From NCBI GenBank assembly GCA_964653285.1, contig CAZZEX010000033.1, positions 1 through 47,048 of the forward strand: DNA of 47,048 nt, read 5' to 3'. The stretch is from CAZZEX01 sp964653285 (GTDB taxonomy: Bacteria > Chloroflexota > Anaerolineae > B4-G1). The notes under the pieces were generated by a model. It had not been told where the DNA came from and ran no database searches. It worked only from the letters and a program-made list of their open reading frames with translations. This document shows, piece after piece, positions 15,279 through 25,233 of this stretch. The position numbers and the translations under genes are program-made. Each line of letters begins with the position of its first letter. Position 1 is the first letter of the stretch.

Positions 15279-18200
15279 ATGATTATGCATACCGACCAAT
15301 TGGAGCGGGAGATTCGAGAGAAGACGGCGGCTCTACAGGCCGAGTTGAATGAGCGCCAGCGGACGGAGGAGACGCTGCGGGAGAGCGAAGAGCGCTACCA
15401 GAGCCTGTTCGATGGCATACCCGTGGGGCTCTACCACACCACGCCGACGGGACAGATCACAGACGCCAACCCGGCCCTGGTGCGGATGTTAGGCTACGAG
15501 GACCGGGAGCCTCTGCTGGCGGTCAACACGGCCGACATCTACGTGAACCCCGAGGAGCGGCGGCGAGAGCAGGCGCTGCTGGAACGGGACGGGGTAGTGC
15601 GCAGTTTCGAAGCACAATTGCGCCAGCGCGACGGAACAATCATCTGGATGAGGGACACCGCCCGGGCCATCCGGGATGACGAGGGACAAGTGCTCTACTA
15701 CGAGGGCAGCCTGGAGGACATCACCGAGCGCAAGCGAGCAGAGGAGGCACTCCGGCAGCGCAGCGACCAGTTGGAGGCGCTGCGAGAGGTGGGGCTGGAA
15801 CTCACCGCCCAGTTGGACCTGGACACCCTGCTTCGCTCTATCGTCTCGCGGGCAATTGAACTGCTGGGGGGGGCCACGGGTGGCCTCGACCTCTACCGGC
15901 CGGAGCGGGATGTGCTGGAGTGGACTGCGGCTATCGGTCCCAACATGGCTCCCTTTGGAACCGTCCTCCACCGGGGCGAGGGACTCTCCGGCAAGGTCTG
16001 GGAGACCGGTAAGCCACTCATCGTGGATGACTACCAGCATTGGAAGGGCCGGGCGGCCACCTGGGAAGGTTACCCCATCTCGGCCATCGTGGGCGCGCCG
16101 GTTCGCTGGGGTGAGGAGTTCCTGGGAGTGCTGATCGTCCATGCGGACCCCCCGCGCACCTTCTCCCCGGCCGACGCCGAACTGCTGAGCCTGTTCGCCA
16201 CCCAGGCCGCTATCGCCATGCGCAACGCCCTCCTGTACGAGGCACAGCGAAAACGAGCCACTCAGTTGGCTGTGGTCAACCAGGTGGCCCGGAAGGCCGT
16301 CTCAATCCTGGACCCGGATCGGCTCCTACAGGAAATCGTCACCGCCATTCAGCAAGGTTTTGAGTACTATAACGTAGCCCTTTTTCTGCTCGATGAAACC
16401 GCCAGCGACCTGGAGATGTTGGCCATAGCGGGCGGTTTCGAGGACGTAGCGGCGCCGGGCTATCGTCAGGCGGTGGAGGTGGGGATAATCGGCTGGACGG
16501 CCCAAACCGGGCGGCCGCTCCTGGCCAACGACGTGAGCCAGGAGCCGCGCTATATTGCTGGCTTCCTGGAAGAGGCGGTGACCAGGTCAGAGTTGTGCGT
16601 GCCCCTCAAACTGGCCGGCCAGGTCATCGGCGTGCTTGATATTCAGGATACTCAACTGAACGCCTTTGACGAGAGGGATCTTACGGCCATGAAAACCCTG
16701 GCCAACCAGGCGGCCATCGCCATCGAGAACGCCCGCCTGTACCAGGCCGAGCAGCGCGGCCGGGACGTGGCCGAGGCATTGCAGGAGACGGCGCGCGTCG
16801 TCAACGCCAGCCTCAACCTGGACAAAGTCTTGCCTCTCATCCTGGAGCAACTGGCGCAGGTGATCAAATACGACAGCAGCGCCGTGTTGCTGTTGGGCGA
16901 CGGCCGGTTCACAGTGACGGCCGGGCGGGGACTCCCCGATATGGAGGCAGCGCTGCGGCTCTCCTACAGCGCCGATGAGGATAACTTTTCCTCGGCCGTG
17001 ATGCGCGCCCGCCGTCCGTTGATCGTCGAGGACGCTCAGAGCGACCCGCGCTGGCAGCCGGATCCAAGCATCACCCACATTCACGGTTGGATTGGAGTGC
17101 CCCTCATCGTCCGGGACAGGGTCATCGGCATCCTCACCGTAGACAGTCGCCAGCCAGGGGCCTATAGTGAAGAGGATGGACAATTGGTCTTCGCCTTCGC
17201 CAACCAGGCCGCCACCGCCATCGAGAACGCCCGCCTCTTCGAGGCCGAACGGCACCAGCGGCAAGAGGCAGAGACGTTGCGGGAGGCAGCGCTGGCGTTG
17301 ACTACCAGCCTGGACCGCGACCAGGTCATCAAGCGCATCCTGATCCAACTGCAACAGGTGGTGCCCTACGACAGTGCCTCGGTCCAGTTACTGGCTCGGT
17401 CGGAGATCGGCCAGAGCGACCGGCTGGAGATCGTAGGCGGGCATGGTTTCCCTAACCTGCCGGACCTGTTGGGTCTCTCTTTCCCCGTAGGCGGTAACAA
17501 CCCCAACACCGAAGTGGTCCACACCCGGGCACCCTTCATCGTGGCGGATGGCCCCGCCGTGTACGGGGAGTTTCGGCGCGAGCCCCACGCTCAGGCCGGC
17601 ATTCGCTCCTGGCTGGGGGTGCCCATGCTCGTCGGCGAGCAGTTGGTGGGCATGATCGCGCTGGACAAGCGGGAGCCGGGTTTCTACACGGAGGGGCACG
17701 CCCAACTGGCCCTCGCCTTCGCCGCGCAGGCCGCCATCGCCATCGAGAACGCGCGCCTCTTCGAGGCAGAGCAGCGGCGGGCCGAGGAGATAGAGACCCT
17801 GGCCAAGGTAGGCCAGGCCGTCAGTTCCACGCTCGACCTGGAGCAGGTGCTGCAGGCCATTACCACTCACGCCACTACTCTCTCCCACTCGGATGAGGGC
17901 GGCATCTTCGAACTGGACAAGGCGGAGGGAATCTTGCGCATCGCCGCCAGTTACAATGCCAGCCAGGAATTTGTGAGGGCAGTGAATGAAGGCCGGGTCA
18001 AGGTTGGAGAAGGGACCATCGGCATAGCCGTGGCAACCCGTGAGCCGGTACAGGTGGTTGACACTGAGACCATGGCAGGATATCGCTTCCAGGAGATCGC
18101 CGCCATAGACGACATCCGTGCTGTCCTGGCCGTGCCGATGTTCAAGGGAAAAAAGTCGCTCGGCGGGATCGTGCTGTGGCGTCGAAAGCCAGGCCCATTC

Positions 18201-20861
18201 TCCTCCCGGGACGTGGCCTTACTTACCGCTCTGGCCGACCAGGCCGCCATCGCCATCGAGAACGCCCGCCTGTACCAGGAGACCCACCACCGGGCCGAGC
18301 GCCTGGCGGTCGTCAACCGCATCGCCCGCGCCGCCAGCGGTACGCTGCACCTGGATGACCTGATGGAGACGGTATACCGGGAGATCGCTTCCATCTTTGA
18401 GACCGACGCTTTCTTCATCGCTCTGTACGACGAGGAGACTAACGAACTGGACTTTCGCATCCGCGTGGACGAAGGGATCCGGGAGCACCCGGAGCGGCAG
18501 CCAGCGGGGAGCAGATTGACGGGCCTCATCGTCACTGAGAAGAGACCTCTCCTCATTCGGAACTTTGAAGAGGAGCAGGACCGCCTGCCGCAGTTGGCGA
18601 GGCTGTGGGGGACGATGAAGGCTCCCGCCTCCTGGTTGGGAGTGCCGATGCGGATCGGCGACCGGGTGGTGGGGGTTATCTCTGTGCAGGCCTACCGCCC
18701 CCACGCCTACGGCGAGGAGGAGCAAGTACTGCTTTCGACCATCGCCGACCAGGTGGCCGTCGCCGTCGAGAACGCCCGTCTGTACGACGAGACCCACCGC
18801 CGGTTGGCCCGGGAGCAGCGGCTGAACGAACTGGCCCACACCCTGGGCGGCGAGATGGAACTGGTCACTCTCATTCCCCGCCTGCTGCCCCTGGTGGCCG
18901 AACTGACCGGCGCGGACGCCAGCACGGCGGCAGTGTTTGATCCCGACCGGAACGTCATCACTTACCCCTACAACTACAACCTGCCCGACACGTTGGCGGG
19001 CGTGGAGGTGCCGGCCGAGAGCGGATTGGCCGGGCACACAATGCAAGTCCGCCGGCCAGTGCTGCTGGATGACTACCGAGAGCATCCGGCCGCCCTTCAG
19101 CCCTGGGTGGAGGCCGGGGTGCGTTCCCTGCTGGCCGTCCCGCTGCTGGCCGGCGACGAGGCGGTGGGCACGCTGGGGCTGTTCAGCCTGGGGAAGATAT
19201 GGCCTTTCGGGCCGGAGGCCGTGGCCGCCGCCGAAGCATCTAGCCGCCTGGCCGGTGTGGCCATCCAGCGTGCTCGCCTCTTCGAGGCCGAGCGGGAGCA
19301 GCGGGAACTGGCCGAGGCGCTGGAGGAGGCCGCCGCCGCCGTCAGCAGCACCCTGGATACCGACCAGGTGCTGGACCGCATCCTGGAGCAGGTGGAGCGG
19401 GTGGTGCCGGGGGATGCCTTCAACATCATGCTGGTGGAAGACGTCACCGCTCGGGTGGTCCGCCACCGGGGGTACGAGCACCTGGGCGTGGGACCACCCC
19501 GTGCCGCCCTCACCATTGCCGAGCATTCCACCCTGATGAGAATGATGCAGACGGGGGAGCCGCTCTTCATCCCGGACACGGTCGCCGACGCCGATTGGGT
19601 GCTGCTGGAGGGCCAGGAGTGGCTGCGCTCGTACGTCGCCGTACCCATCCGGGTGACGGGCCTGACGGTAGGTTTCCTGAATGTGAACGGCACCCAGCCG
19701 GGCCAGTTCGGCCCCGCCGACACCCGCAGGCTGGCGGCCTTCGCCGGCCACGCCGCCACCGCCATCGAGAACGCCCAGTTATACCGGGAATTGCGCGACC
19801 ACGCCGAGCAGTTGGAGCAGCGGGTGCAGGAGCGCACCGCCCAACTCCAGGCCCAGTACGCCCGCCTGGACGCGATCCTGCGCAGCGCCTCCGACGGCAT
19901 CGTCGTCGCCGACAGACAGGGTGACATCCTCCAGACCAACTCCATCGCCCACACCTGGCTCACCCAGACCCTCTCCCCGGAGGATGCCGCCCGGCTGCGG
20001 GAAACGGTGCAGTACCTGGCACAGCGGGCCGAGGAGCGGCCGGAGACGGTCCTGGAACTGACCGGGCTGGACCTGGAACTGCGGGCAGCGCCCATCTCGC
20101 AGCCGGGGATGGAGGAAGAGGCAGCGGTGGTGGCTGTGCACGATGTCAGCCATCTCAAGGCACTGGAGCGCGTGAAGTCGCGCTTCGTCTCCAACGTCTC
20201 CCACGAACTGCGCACCCCCATCACGACGATCAAGCTGTACGCGGCGCTGATGCAGCGGCAGCCGCAGAAATGGGAAGAATACCTGGCCCCGTTGGCGCAG
20301 GAGGCGGACCGCCAGGCGCGGCTGGTGGAGGACATCCTGCAGATCTCCCGCATTGACACCGGGCGACTGGAGATGAAGCCCTGGCCGACCTCGCTCAACC
20401 AGTTGACCGAGAAGATCGTCGCCAGCCACGAGATGCTGGCCCAGGAGCGGGGGCTGACGTTGGAACACCACCCAGCGGAGCCGGAGCCAGTGGCACTGGC
20501 GGACCCGAAGCGCATGACGCAAGTGCTGAACAACCTGGTGGAGAACGCGATCCGCTACACGCCGGAGGGGGGCCAGGTGGTGGTCTCTACCGGCCAGGAA
20601 GAAACGGAGGGCCGGGTGTGGGCCACGGCGACGGTGGCAGACACGGGGATGGGGATACCGGAGGAGGAGTTGCCGCGTATCTTCGAGCGGTTCTTCCGGG
20701 GGGAGGAGGTGCGGCTGATGCAGATATCCGGGACCGGCCTGGGGCTGGCGATCGCCAAGGAGATCGTGGAACTCCACGGCGGGCGAGTGACGGTGGAGAG
20801 CCAGGTGGACGTGGGCACCACCTTCACCATCTGGCTGCCCCTCGCCGAGGGTCAGGCATAG
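15279..20861 (+). CDS. Giant sensor histidine kinase with eight GAF domains
   Basis: 1860 residues, soluble (no membrane segments). Order: N-terminal coiled coil; PAS with PAC (about 38-158); eight GAF domains at roughly 180-320, 340-490, 503-652, 670-825, 843-995, 1017-1167, 1187-1332 and 1353-1500, nearly all ending in a QAAIAIENARL-type helix; coiled coil; second PAS-like region (1527-1623); HisKA with VSNVSHELRTPI (phospho-His about 1642); HATPase with NLVENAIRYTPEGG, DTGMGIPEEELPRIFERF and GTGLGLAIAKEIVELHGG. The open frame extends back to 14952, but that part crosses the repeat element and RAYT fragment, so I start at 15279 (15285 possible). A receiver gene follows 52 nt downstream. Ligands unknown. 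Confidence 0.93.
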   Translation: MIMHTDQLEREIREKTAALQAELNERQRTEETLRESEERYQSLFDGIPVGLYHTTPTGQITDANPALVRMLGYEDREPLLAVNTADIYVNPEERRREQALLERDGVVRSFEAQLRQRDGTIIWMRDTARAIRDDEGQVLYYEGSLEDITERKRAEEALRQRSDQLEALREVGLELTAQLDLDTLLRSIVSRAIELLGGATGGLDLYRPERDVLEWTAAIGPNMAPFGTVLHRGEGLSGKVWETGKPLIVDDYQHWKGRAATWEGYPISAIVGAPVRWGEEFLGVLIVHADPPRTFSPADAELLSLFATQAAIAMRNALLYEAQRKRATQLAVVNQVARKAVSILDPDRLLQEIVTAIQQGFEYYNVALFLLDETASDLEMLAIAGGFEDVAAPGYRQAVEVGIIGWTAQTGRPLLANDVSQEPRYIAGFLEEAVTRSELCVPLKLAGQVIGVLDIQDTQLNAFDERDLTAMKTLANQAAIAIENARLYQAEQRGRDVAEALQETARVVNASLNLDKVLPLILEQLAQVIKYDSSAVLLLGDGRFTVTAGRGLPDMEAALRLSYSADEDNFSSAVMRARRPLIVEDAQSDPRWQPDPSITHIHGWIGVPLIVRDRVIGILTVDSRQPGAYSEEDGQLVFAFANQAATAIENARLFEAERHQRQEAETLREAALALTTSLDRDQVIKRILIQLQQVVPYDSASVQLLARSEIGQSDRLEIVGGHGFPNLPDLLGLSFPVGGNNPNTEVVHTRAPFIVADGPAVYGEFRREPHAQAGIRSWLGVPMLVGEQLVGMIALDKREPGFYTEGHAQLALAFAAQAAIAIENARLFEAEQRRAEEIETLAKVGQAVSSTLDLEQVLQAITTHATTLSHSDEGGIFELDKAEGILRIAASYNASQEFVRAVNEGRVKVGEGTIGIAVATREPVQVVDTETMAGYRFQEIAAIDDIRAVLAVPMFKGKKSLGGIVLWRRKPGPFSSRDVALLTALADQAAIAIENARLYQETHHRAERLAVVNRIARAASGTLHLDDLMETVYREIASIFETDAFFIALYDEETNELDFRIRVDEGIREHPERQPAGSRLTGLIVTEKRPLLIRNFEEEQDRLPQLARLWGTMKAPASWLGVPMRIGDRVVGVISVQAYRPHAYGEEEQVLLSTIADQVAVAVENARLYDETHRRLAREQRLNELAHTLGGEMELVTLIPRLLPLVAELTGADASTAAVFDPDRNVITYPYNYNLPDTLAGVEVPAESGLAGHTMQVRRPVLLDDYREHPAALQPWVEAGVRSLLAVPLLAGDEAVGTLGLFSLGKIWPFGPEAVAAAEASSRLAGVAIQRARLFEAEREQRELAEALEEAAAAVSSTLDTDQVLDRILEQVERVVPGDAFNIMLVEDVTARVVRHRGYEHLGVGPPRAALTIAEHSTLMRMMQTGEPLFIPDTVADADWVLLEGQEWLRSYVAVPIRVTGLTVGFLNVNGTQPGQFGPADTRRLAAFAGHAATAIENAQLYRELRDHAEQLEQRVQERTAQLQAQYARLDAILRSASDGIVVADRQGDILQTNSIAHTWLTQTLSPEDAARLRETVQYLAQRAEERPETVLELTGLDLELRAAPISQPGMEEEAAVVAVHDVSHLKALERVKSRFVSNVSHELRTPITTIKLYAALMQRQPQKWEEYLAPLAQEADRQARLVEDILQISRIDTGRLEMKPWPTSLNQLTEKIVASHEMLAQERGLTLEHHPAEPEPVALADPKRMTQVLNNLVENAIRYTPEGGQVVVSTGQEETEGRVWATATVADTGMGIPEEELPRIFERFFRGEEVRLMQISGTGLGLAIAKEIVELHGGRVTVESQVDVGTTFTIWLPLAEGQA

Positions 20862-20913
20862 CAAGATGCCACAACGGTTGGCGCCAGATCGAGATGATGA
20901 GAGAGGCAGGTAA

Positions 20914-21318
20914 ATGAGTGAACAACGTATCCTGGTCGTCGAGGACTACGGACCCCTTTTGGCAGGCATTCGAGACATCCTGGAGACGGAGGGCTACATC
21001 GTCTTCACCGCCATTGACGGGGCACAGGCATTACAGATGATGGGAGAGACCTGCCCCGACCTGATCGTGGCGGATATCATGATGCCCACGATGGACGGGT
21101 ACGCCCTCTACGAGGCAGTCCACGCCCGGCCAGAATGGACGTCCATCCCCGTCATTTTCCTGACCTCCAAAGCAGAGAAGAAGGACTTGCTTAAAGGGAA
21201 AGACATAGGAGTCGATGGCTACATCACCAAGCCCTTCGATCCCGACGAACTGCTGGTGACTGTCCGCGCCTTGCTGGAGCACGCCCGGGCCACTCGAGAG
21301 GCCTCGGAATCCGCCTAA
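20914..21318 (+). CDS. Single-domain response regulator
   Basis: 134 residues, a lone receiver domain: acidic pocket E10-D11, phosphoacceptor D54 (VADIMMPTMDG), T84 (FLTSKAE) and K106 (ITKPFDP). There is no output domain, as in CheY-like relay proteins. It lies 52 nt downstream of the multi-GAF kinase in the same direction, so it is the probable partner. Its end overlaps the convergent glycosyltransferase gene by 4 nt. Confidence 0.93.
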   Translation: MSEQRILVVEDYGPLLAGIRDILETEGYIVFTAIDGAQALQMMGETCPDLIVADIMMPTMDGYALYEAVHARPEWTSIPVIFLTSKAEKKDLLKGKDIGVDGYITKPFDPDELLVTVRALLEHARATREASESA

Positions 21319-22685
21319 CGTCTTCCCCGCTCCATCAGCCGCGTCAGGTAGCCCCGTAGCGCCTTCAGCGAGTAGTGTTGGCGGCCGATCCGAAAATTAT
21401 GCTCGACCGTCTCCTGACGCAGCCGTGCGTCGGTGAGCAACTCCACCCCATGGTCTGCGGCCGCCTCGATGATGGGCTGCTCCACCCGCACCAGCCCCAG
21501 GTCGTCTCGGCCCTGGATTTCGCTGCCCAGGGAGACAACCCGGAAGCCTTTATCCCGGATGTCGGCCCGGTAGACCGGATACTCGAACAGCATCAGTGGG
21601 AGCCGAGCCCGCAGTGCCTCGAGGAACTGGTTGCCCCACCCCTCCCACAGGCTGGGGTAGGTGACGAAGTCGGCGCAGACGTAGGTGTCCCATAGAGAGT
21701 AAATCTTCTGTCCGCCTCGTATCTGCCGCTGTCCCCCTACCAGATCGCCGATGAAGAGCACGTCAATTCCTGCCCGCTCGACCTTCCGCCTGAGCAGATT
21801 GAGATAGCGCCCGGTCGGATCATCCTCCGCGTACCCGGCCAGCACCAGCACGATCCGGCTGTCGTCGTCGAAAGGACACCCATCGTACAACCCGTGCCGC
21901 TGAAGACACGCGCGCCGCTCCGGGCTGCCCAGTGCCTTCACGAAGTCCACCGCCAGTTCGATGCCCTTGCGTTGGACGATGCGGGTGGCCTGTAAGATCA
22001 AAACGTCGTTCTCCCTCAACCCGATACGGGCGCGAAAATCCCGATTGTAGTCGTCAGGCTGCCAGGGCGGAGCGTCAAAGTCGAAAACGTTGGGCACTAC
22101 AGTGGCTTCGATCCCCTTGCGCTCAAACAGTTCCCGCTGCGCCAGGCTATTGATGACCACGTGCTGGATCAGCAGGTCGCGCGGCGGCAGGTACTTGTCG
22201 GCGATCTCGATAGCCGTCCCGCAGGTGAGGGCTACCCGCCCCGCCCGCTCCCAATAGAAGTCGTGGTGATGGGCCAGTGTGGGCAGTTGCAGGTCGCGCA
22301 TCACCCGCGCCAGCGCGATGGCTGCTGGTGGGTTGATCGCCATCGACCAGATGTTCTGCGGGATGAGGGAATCAATCTCCTTCTGCTCCACGAAGTCCCG
22401 CACCTGGCGCTCAATCGCGCTGGCGAGACGCTCAACCTCCGCCCTGTATTCCGCCCCGCCAGCGAAATCGCTCAACTCAAGGAACGTGTTACGGTTGAGC
22501 CGCTCGACGTCCGGGCGATGGTGGTACAACTCCTCGATCAGCGTGCCCTCGACCGCGCCCAGGTCGCCTGCACAGAGGTGCACCCTATGCCCCATCTCCT
22601 CCAGCACCCGCTTCCACTTGTCAATCTCCAGCGAGACCCCATCGGTCCCACCAAGCTTGTAGTGAAAAATACCGATAGTGCTCAT
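21315..22685 (-). CDS. GT4-like glycosyltransferase
   Basis: 456 residues. The N-terminus (STIGIFHYKLGGTDGVSLEIDKW) has the Gly-rich acceptor loop of GT-B enzymes. The C-terminal half carries the donor-binding domain: RIVQRKGIELAVDFV, LVLAGYAEDDPTGRYLNLL, CADFVTYPSLWEGWGNQFLEAL with the ExxxxxE-type motif. The start at 22685 is chosen by AGAGGTG about 9 nt upstream; the ORF could begin 4 codons earlier. Sugar donor and acceptor are unknown. The gene is convergent with the response regulator. Confidence 0.85.
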   Translation of the reverse strand: MSTIGIFHYKLGGTDGVSLEIDKWKRVLEEMGHRVHLCAGDLGAVEGTLIEELYHHRPDVERLNRNTFLELSDFAGGAEYRAEVERLASAIERQVRDFVEQKEIDSLIPQNIWSMAINPPAAIALARVMRDLQLPTLAHHHDFYWERAGRVALTCGTAIEIADKYLPPRDLLIQHVVINSLAQRELFERKGIEATVVPNVFDFDAPPWQPDDYNRDFRARIGLRENDVLILQATRIVQRKGIELAVDFVKALGSPERRACLQRHGLYDGCPFDDDSRIVLVLAGYAEDDPTGRYLNLLRRKVERAGIDVLFIGDLVGGQRQIRGGQKIYSLWDTYVCADFVTYPSLWEGWGNQFLEALRARLPLMLFEYPVYRADIRDKGFRVVSLGSEIQGRDDLGLVRVEQPIIEAAADHGVELLTDARLRQETVEHNFRIGRQHYSLKALRGYLTRLMERGRR

Positions 22686-22860
22686 TATTTTACACACCTC
22701 TGGCCGTCCAATCTAGATTCGCATTGAGGCAAAAATCGCACGTCTCTGCTCCCAGTCCCCGTCTCGGGGGCGGCCCATACGAGATTCGTCCCGCAAACCC
22801 GCCCTCGGGGATGAGGGCTCAGAGCCTCTTGGAGCCGACGTGTCGTTTTTTCCGTAATGC

Positions 22861-23973
22861 CTAGATTCCCGCGAACAGTTCGACGACATCCTTGAGCCGC
22901 TGCGGGATGGGAATACCTGCCGGGCACTCCTCAACACAGGCCTCGCACTCGATACACTCCTCAGGTGAGACCTCCAGCGAACGGTAGATCTCAAACCCAA
23001 TGTTGCGGGTCTCTTCCGGATAATGACGATATGCATACGCGGCGTGGAAGACCTGCGGAATCTGGATCCCCTGCGGGCAGACGGAGAGACAGTAACCACA
23101 GCGCAGACAGTCCTGCTCGTACTTGTAGGCACCTCTCAGCCGCCCGATGGCCTGGATCAGTTCGTCGCGCTCAGCGTCGGTCAGCGCCTGGCTGTCGCCC
23201 ACAGGGACGTTCTCCTCCACCTCCCGCACGAAACGCATCCCAGGGATGACCACGTCCACCGCCGGATGGGAGAGCACGTAGCACAGGCTGCCGCGCACGG
23301 TGGGGTCGAACCACTGACCGCCGGAGACGCGGTACTTCTCGTCCCGCTCCTCGTCGTCGAGCGGGAGGGCCAGCGCACCGCCGGAGAGGGCTTTCATGAT
23401 GATGACGCCCAACCCCTGCCCGTGAGCCAGTTCGAGGATGCCGTTGGCCGCCACACCTTCCTCGTCCAGCGGGTTGTAGAGTAACAGGATGGTCTCGAAC
23501 TCGCCCGACTGGATGGCTTCGCGCATCACGTACAGCGAGCGGTGAATGCTGATGCCGATGTGGCCCACCAACCCCTCAGCCCGGGCACGCTTCGCTGCTG
23601 CCAGTGCACCGTCGGGCCGCGTGACCTGCTCCCACAGGCCCCGATCCATCACGTTGTGCAGTTGCCACAGGTCGAGTCGTTCGGTCTGCAGTTCACGCAG
23701 GCTGATCTCCAGGTCGCGCATGGCCCCATCGGCGTCGCGAGCGACGGTCTTGGTGGCGATGGCGCACTCACCTCGTCGCTCCCTCAGCACCAGGCCGATC
23801 TTATGCTCGCTATCCCCGTAGGCTCGGGCGGTGTCAATGAAGTTGATGCCCAGGTCCAACGCACGGTGGAGCACCGCGCAGGCCTGCTCCTCGCTCACGT
23901 CCGGCAGTTTGATGCCGCCAAAGCCAACGACGGATACGTGTAGCCCGGTCTTACCTAGCGTCCGATGACGCAT
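22861..23973 (-). CDS. Aldo/keto reductase with C-terminal 4Fe-4S ferredoxin domain
   Basis: 370 residues. The TIM-barrel AKR core shows GFGGIKLP, the catalytic Asp-Tyr pair in NFIDTARAYGDSE, Lys in ATKTV and His in WQLHNV. The C-terminal part has a double cluster motif: CLRCGYCLSVCPQG and CIECEACVEECPAG. Such enzymes probably couple carbonyl or other reductions to ferredoxin-type electron flow. GAGGTGA is just upstream of the ATG. The next gene upstream in the same direction is a second enzyme of the same architecture (100-nt gap), suggesting an operon. Substrate unknown. Confidence 0.9.
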   Translation of the reverse strand: MRHRTLGKTGLHVSVVGFGGIKLPDVSEEQACAVLHRALDLGINFIDTARAYGDSEHKIGLVLRERRGECAIATKTVARDADGAMRDLEISLRELQTERLDLWQLHNVMDRGLWEQVTRPDGALAAAKRARAEGLVGHIGISIHRSLYVMREAIQSGEFETILLLYNPLDEEGVAANGILELAHGQGLGVIIMKALSGGALALPLDDEERDEKYRVSGGQWFDPTVRGSLCYVLSHPAVDVVIPGMRFVREVEENVPVGDSQALTDAERDELIQAIGRLRGAYKYEQDCLRCGYCLSVCPQGIQIPQVFHAAYAYRHYPEETRNIGFEIYRSLEVSPEECIECEACVEECPAGIPIPQRLKDVVELFAGI

Positions 23974-24072
23974 TCACCTCACCCCTATGGCCTTTTCTCG
24001 TCCAGGTCAAGGCGGTCGGCACTCCTCACGAGAGCCACTTCGCAAGCGCCCGGCACCTGGAAAACAGTGCCG

Positions 24073-25233
24073 TCAAGACTGTGGGCCCGGGTATGGTTGG
24101 CCCTCACCGAGCACCTCGTGGACGCGAACCATCCACTCACTGATCGGTATGTTCTGCGGGCACAGTTCCTCACACTCGCGACATTGAACGCACGCGCTGG
24201 CCCGTTCGCCTTCAGATAGCACTTCGTACGCCCGGCGCGCGTGATCGTGTTTGTCGTACATCACACCTTCGTTGTAGATCTCGAAGTTGCGTGGAATGTT
24301 GACGCCGTTCGGGCAGGGCATACAGTACCCGCATTTTGTGCAAGGAATGGGGCACAACTCCTCCCGGTACTTATCGCGCACCCGCCCGACAAGCGCCAGT
24401 TCTTCTGCCATCAGCGTATGGGGAGCGGACACATTGGCGCTGGCGACGTTCTCTGTGACGTGTTCCATCGCGCTCATGCCGCTGAGTACGACCGACACCT
24501 CCGGCTGGTTCCAGAGCCATTGCAACGCCCAATCGGCAGGTGTACGCTTCTTCACAGCGGTGTTCCACAGATCCTGAATCGGCTGAGGCGGGTTCACGAG
24601 TCTGCCACCTAATAGAGGCTCCATAATCACGACCGCCAGCCCCTTGGAGGCCGCATACTTCAACCCCTTGGTACCTGCCTGATGCTCCTCGTTCATATAG
24701 TTGTACTGGATCTGACAGAACGTCCATCGGTCGTACGCGTCTACGATCTCCTTGAAGACCTCGTACTTGTCGTGGAACGAGAACCCGAGATGCCCAATGC
24801 GCCCATCGGCGATGGCTCCTTCGGCCCACTTGAGCACACCCAGATCGTGCACCTTGTGCCAGCTACTCTCGTTCAACGAGTGCAGGAGGTAAAAGTCAAT
24901 GTGATCGGTCTGCAACTTGTCGAGCTGCCCGTTGATATACTTGTCAAAGTCCTCCCGTGCCTTGACCAACCAACAAGGCAACTTGGTGGCCAGCCTGACC
25001 TTTTCCCGGTAATCCCCTTTGAGCACCCGGCCGACAAACCGTTCGCTGTTTCCGCCGTGGTACGGGTACGCTGTGTCAATGTAGTTCACACCGTGATCAA
25101 TGGCGTAACACAGCATTCTGGCCGCCTCTGGCTCGTCAATGTTCTCATTCCCTTCCTTTGTCGGGAATCGCATGCACCCAAAACCAAGCGCCGAACTTTC
25201 CCAATCGAGCCTCCCAAATTTACGATATTGCAC
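24073..25233 (-). CDS. Aldo/keto reductase with C-terminal 4Fe-4S ferredoxin domain (second copy)
   Basis: 386 residues from a GTG start with AAGGAGGT 6 nt upstream. AKR tetrad: D and Y in NYIDTAYPYHGG, K in LATKLPC, H in FYLLHSLNE. The C-terminus has CTKCGYCMPCPNGV and CVQCRECEELCPQNI, so two 4Fe-4S clusters are likely. It is only distantly similar to the downstream copy, so the pair looks like an old duplication or separate acquisition rather than a recent tandem. It resembles the CPBP-free AKR-ferredoxin group annotated as putative oxidoreductases in anaerobes. Confidence 0.9.
   Translation of the reverse strand: MQYRKFGRLDWESSALGFGCMRFPTKEGNENIDEPEAARMLCYAIDHGVNYIDTAYPYHGGNSERFVGRVLKGDYREKVRLATKLPCWLVKAREDFDKYINGQLDKLQTDHIDFYLLHSLNESSWHKVHDLGVLKWAEGAIADGRIGHLGFSFHDKYEVFKEIVDAYDRWTFCQIQYNYMNEEHQAGTKGLKYAASKGLAVVIMEPLLGGRLVNPPQPIQDLWNTAVKKRTPADWALQWLWNQPEVSVVLSGMSAMEHVTENVASANVSAPHTLMAEELALVGRVRDKYREELCPIPCTKCGYCMPCPNGVNIPRNFEIYNEGVMYDKHDHARRAYEVLSEGERASACVQCRECEELCPQNIPISEWMVRVHEVLGEGQPYPGPQS

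Noticed and set aside
18219..20864. Long minus-strand open frames opposite the kinase
   Set aside because: High-GC antisense shadows of the repeated GAF domains; no ribosome site and no recognisable domain.
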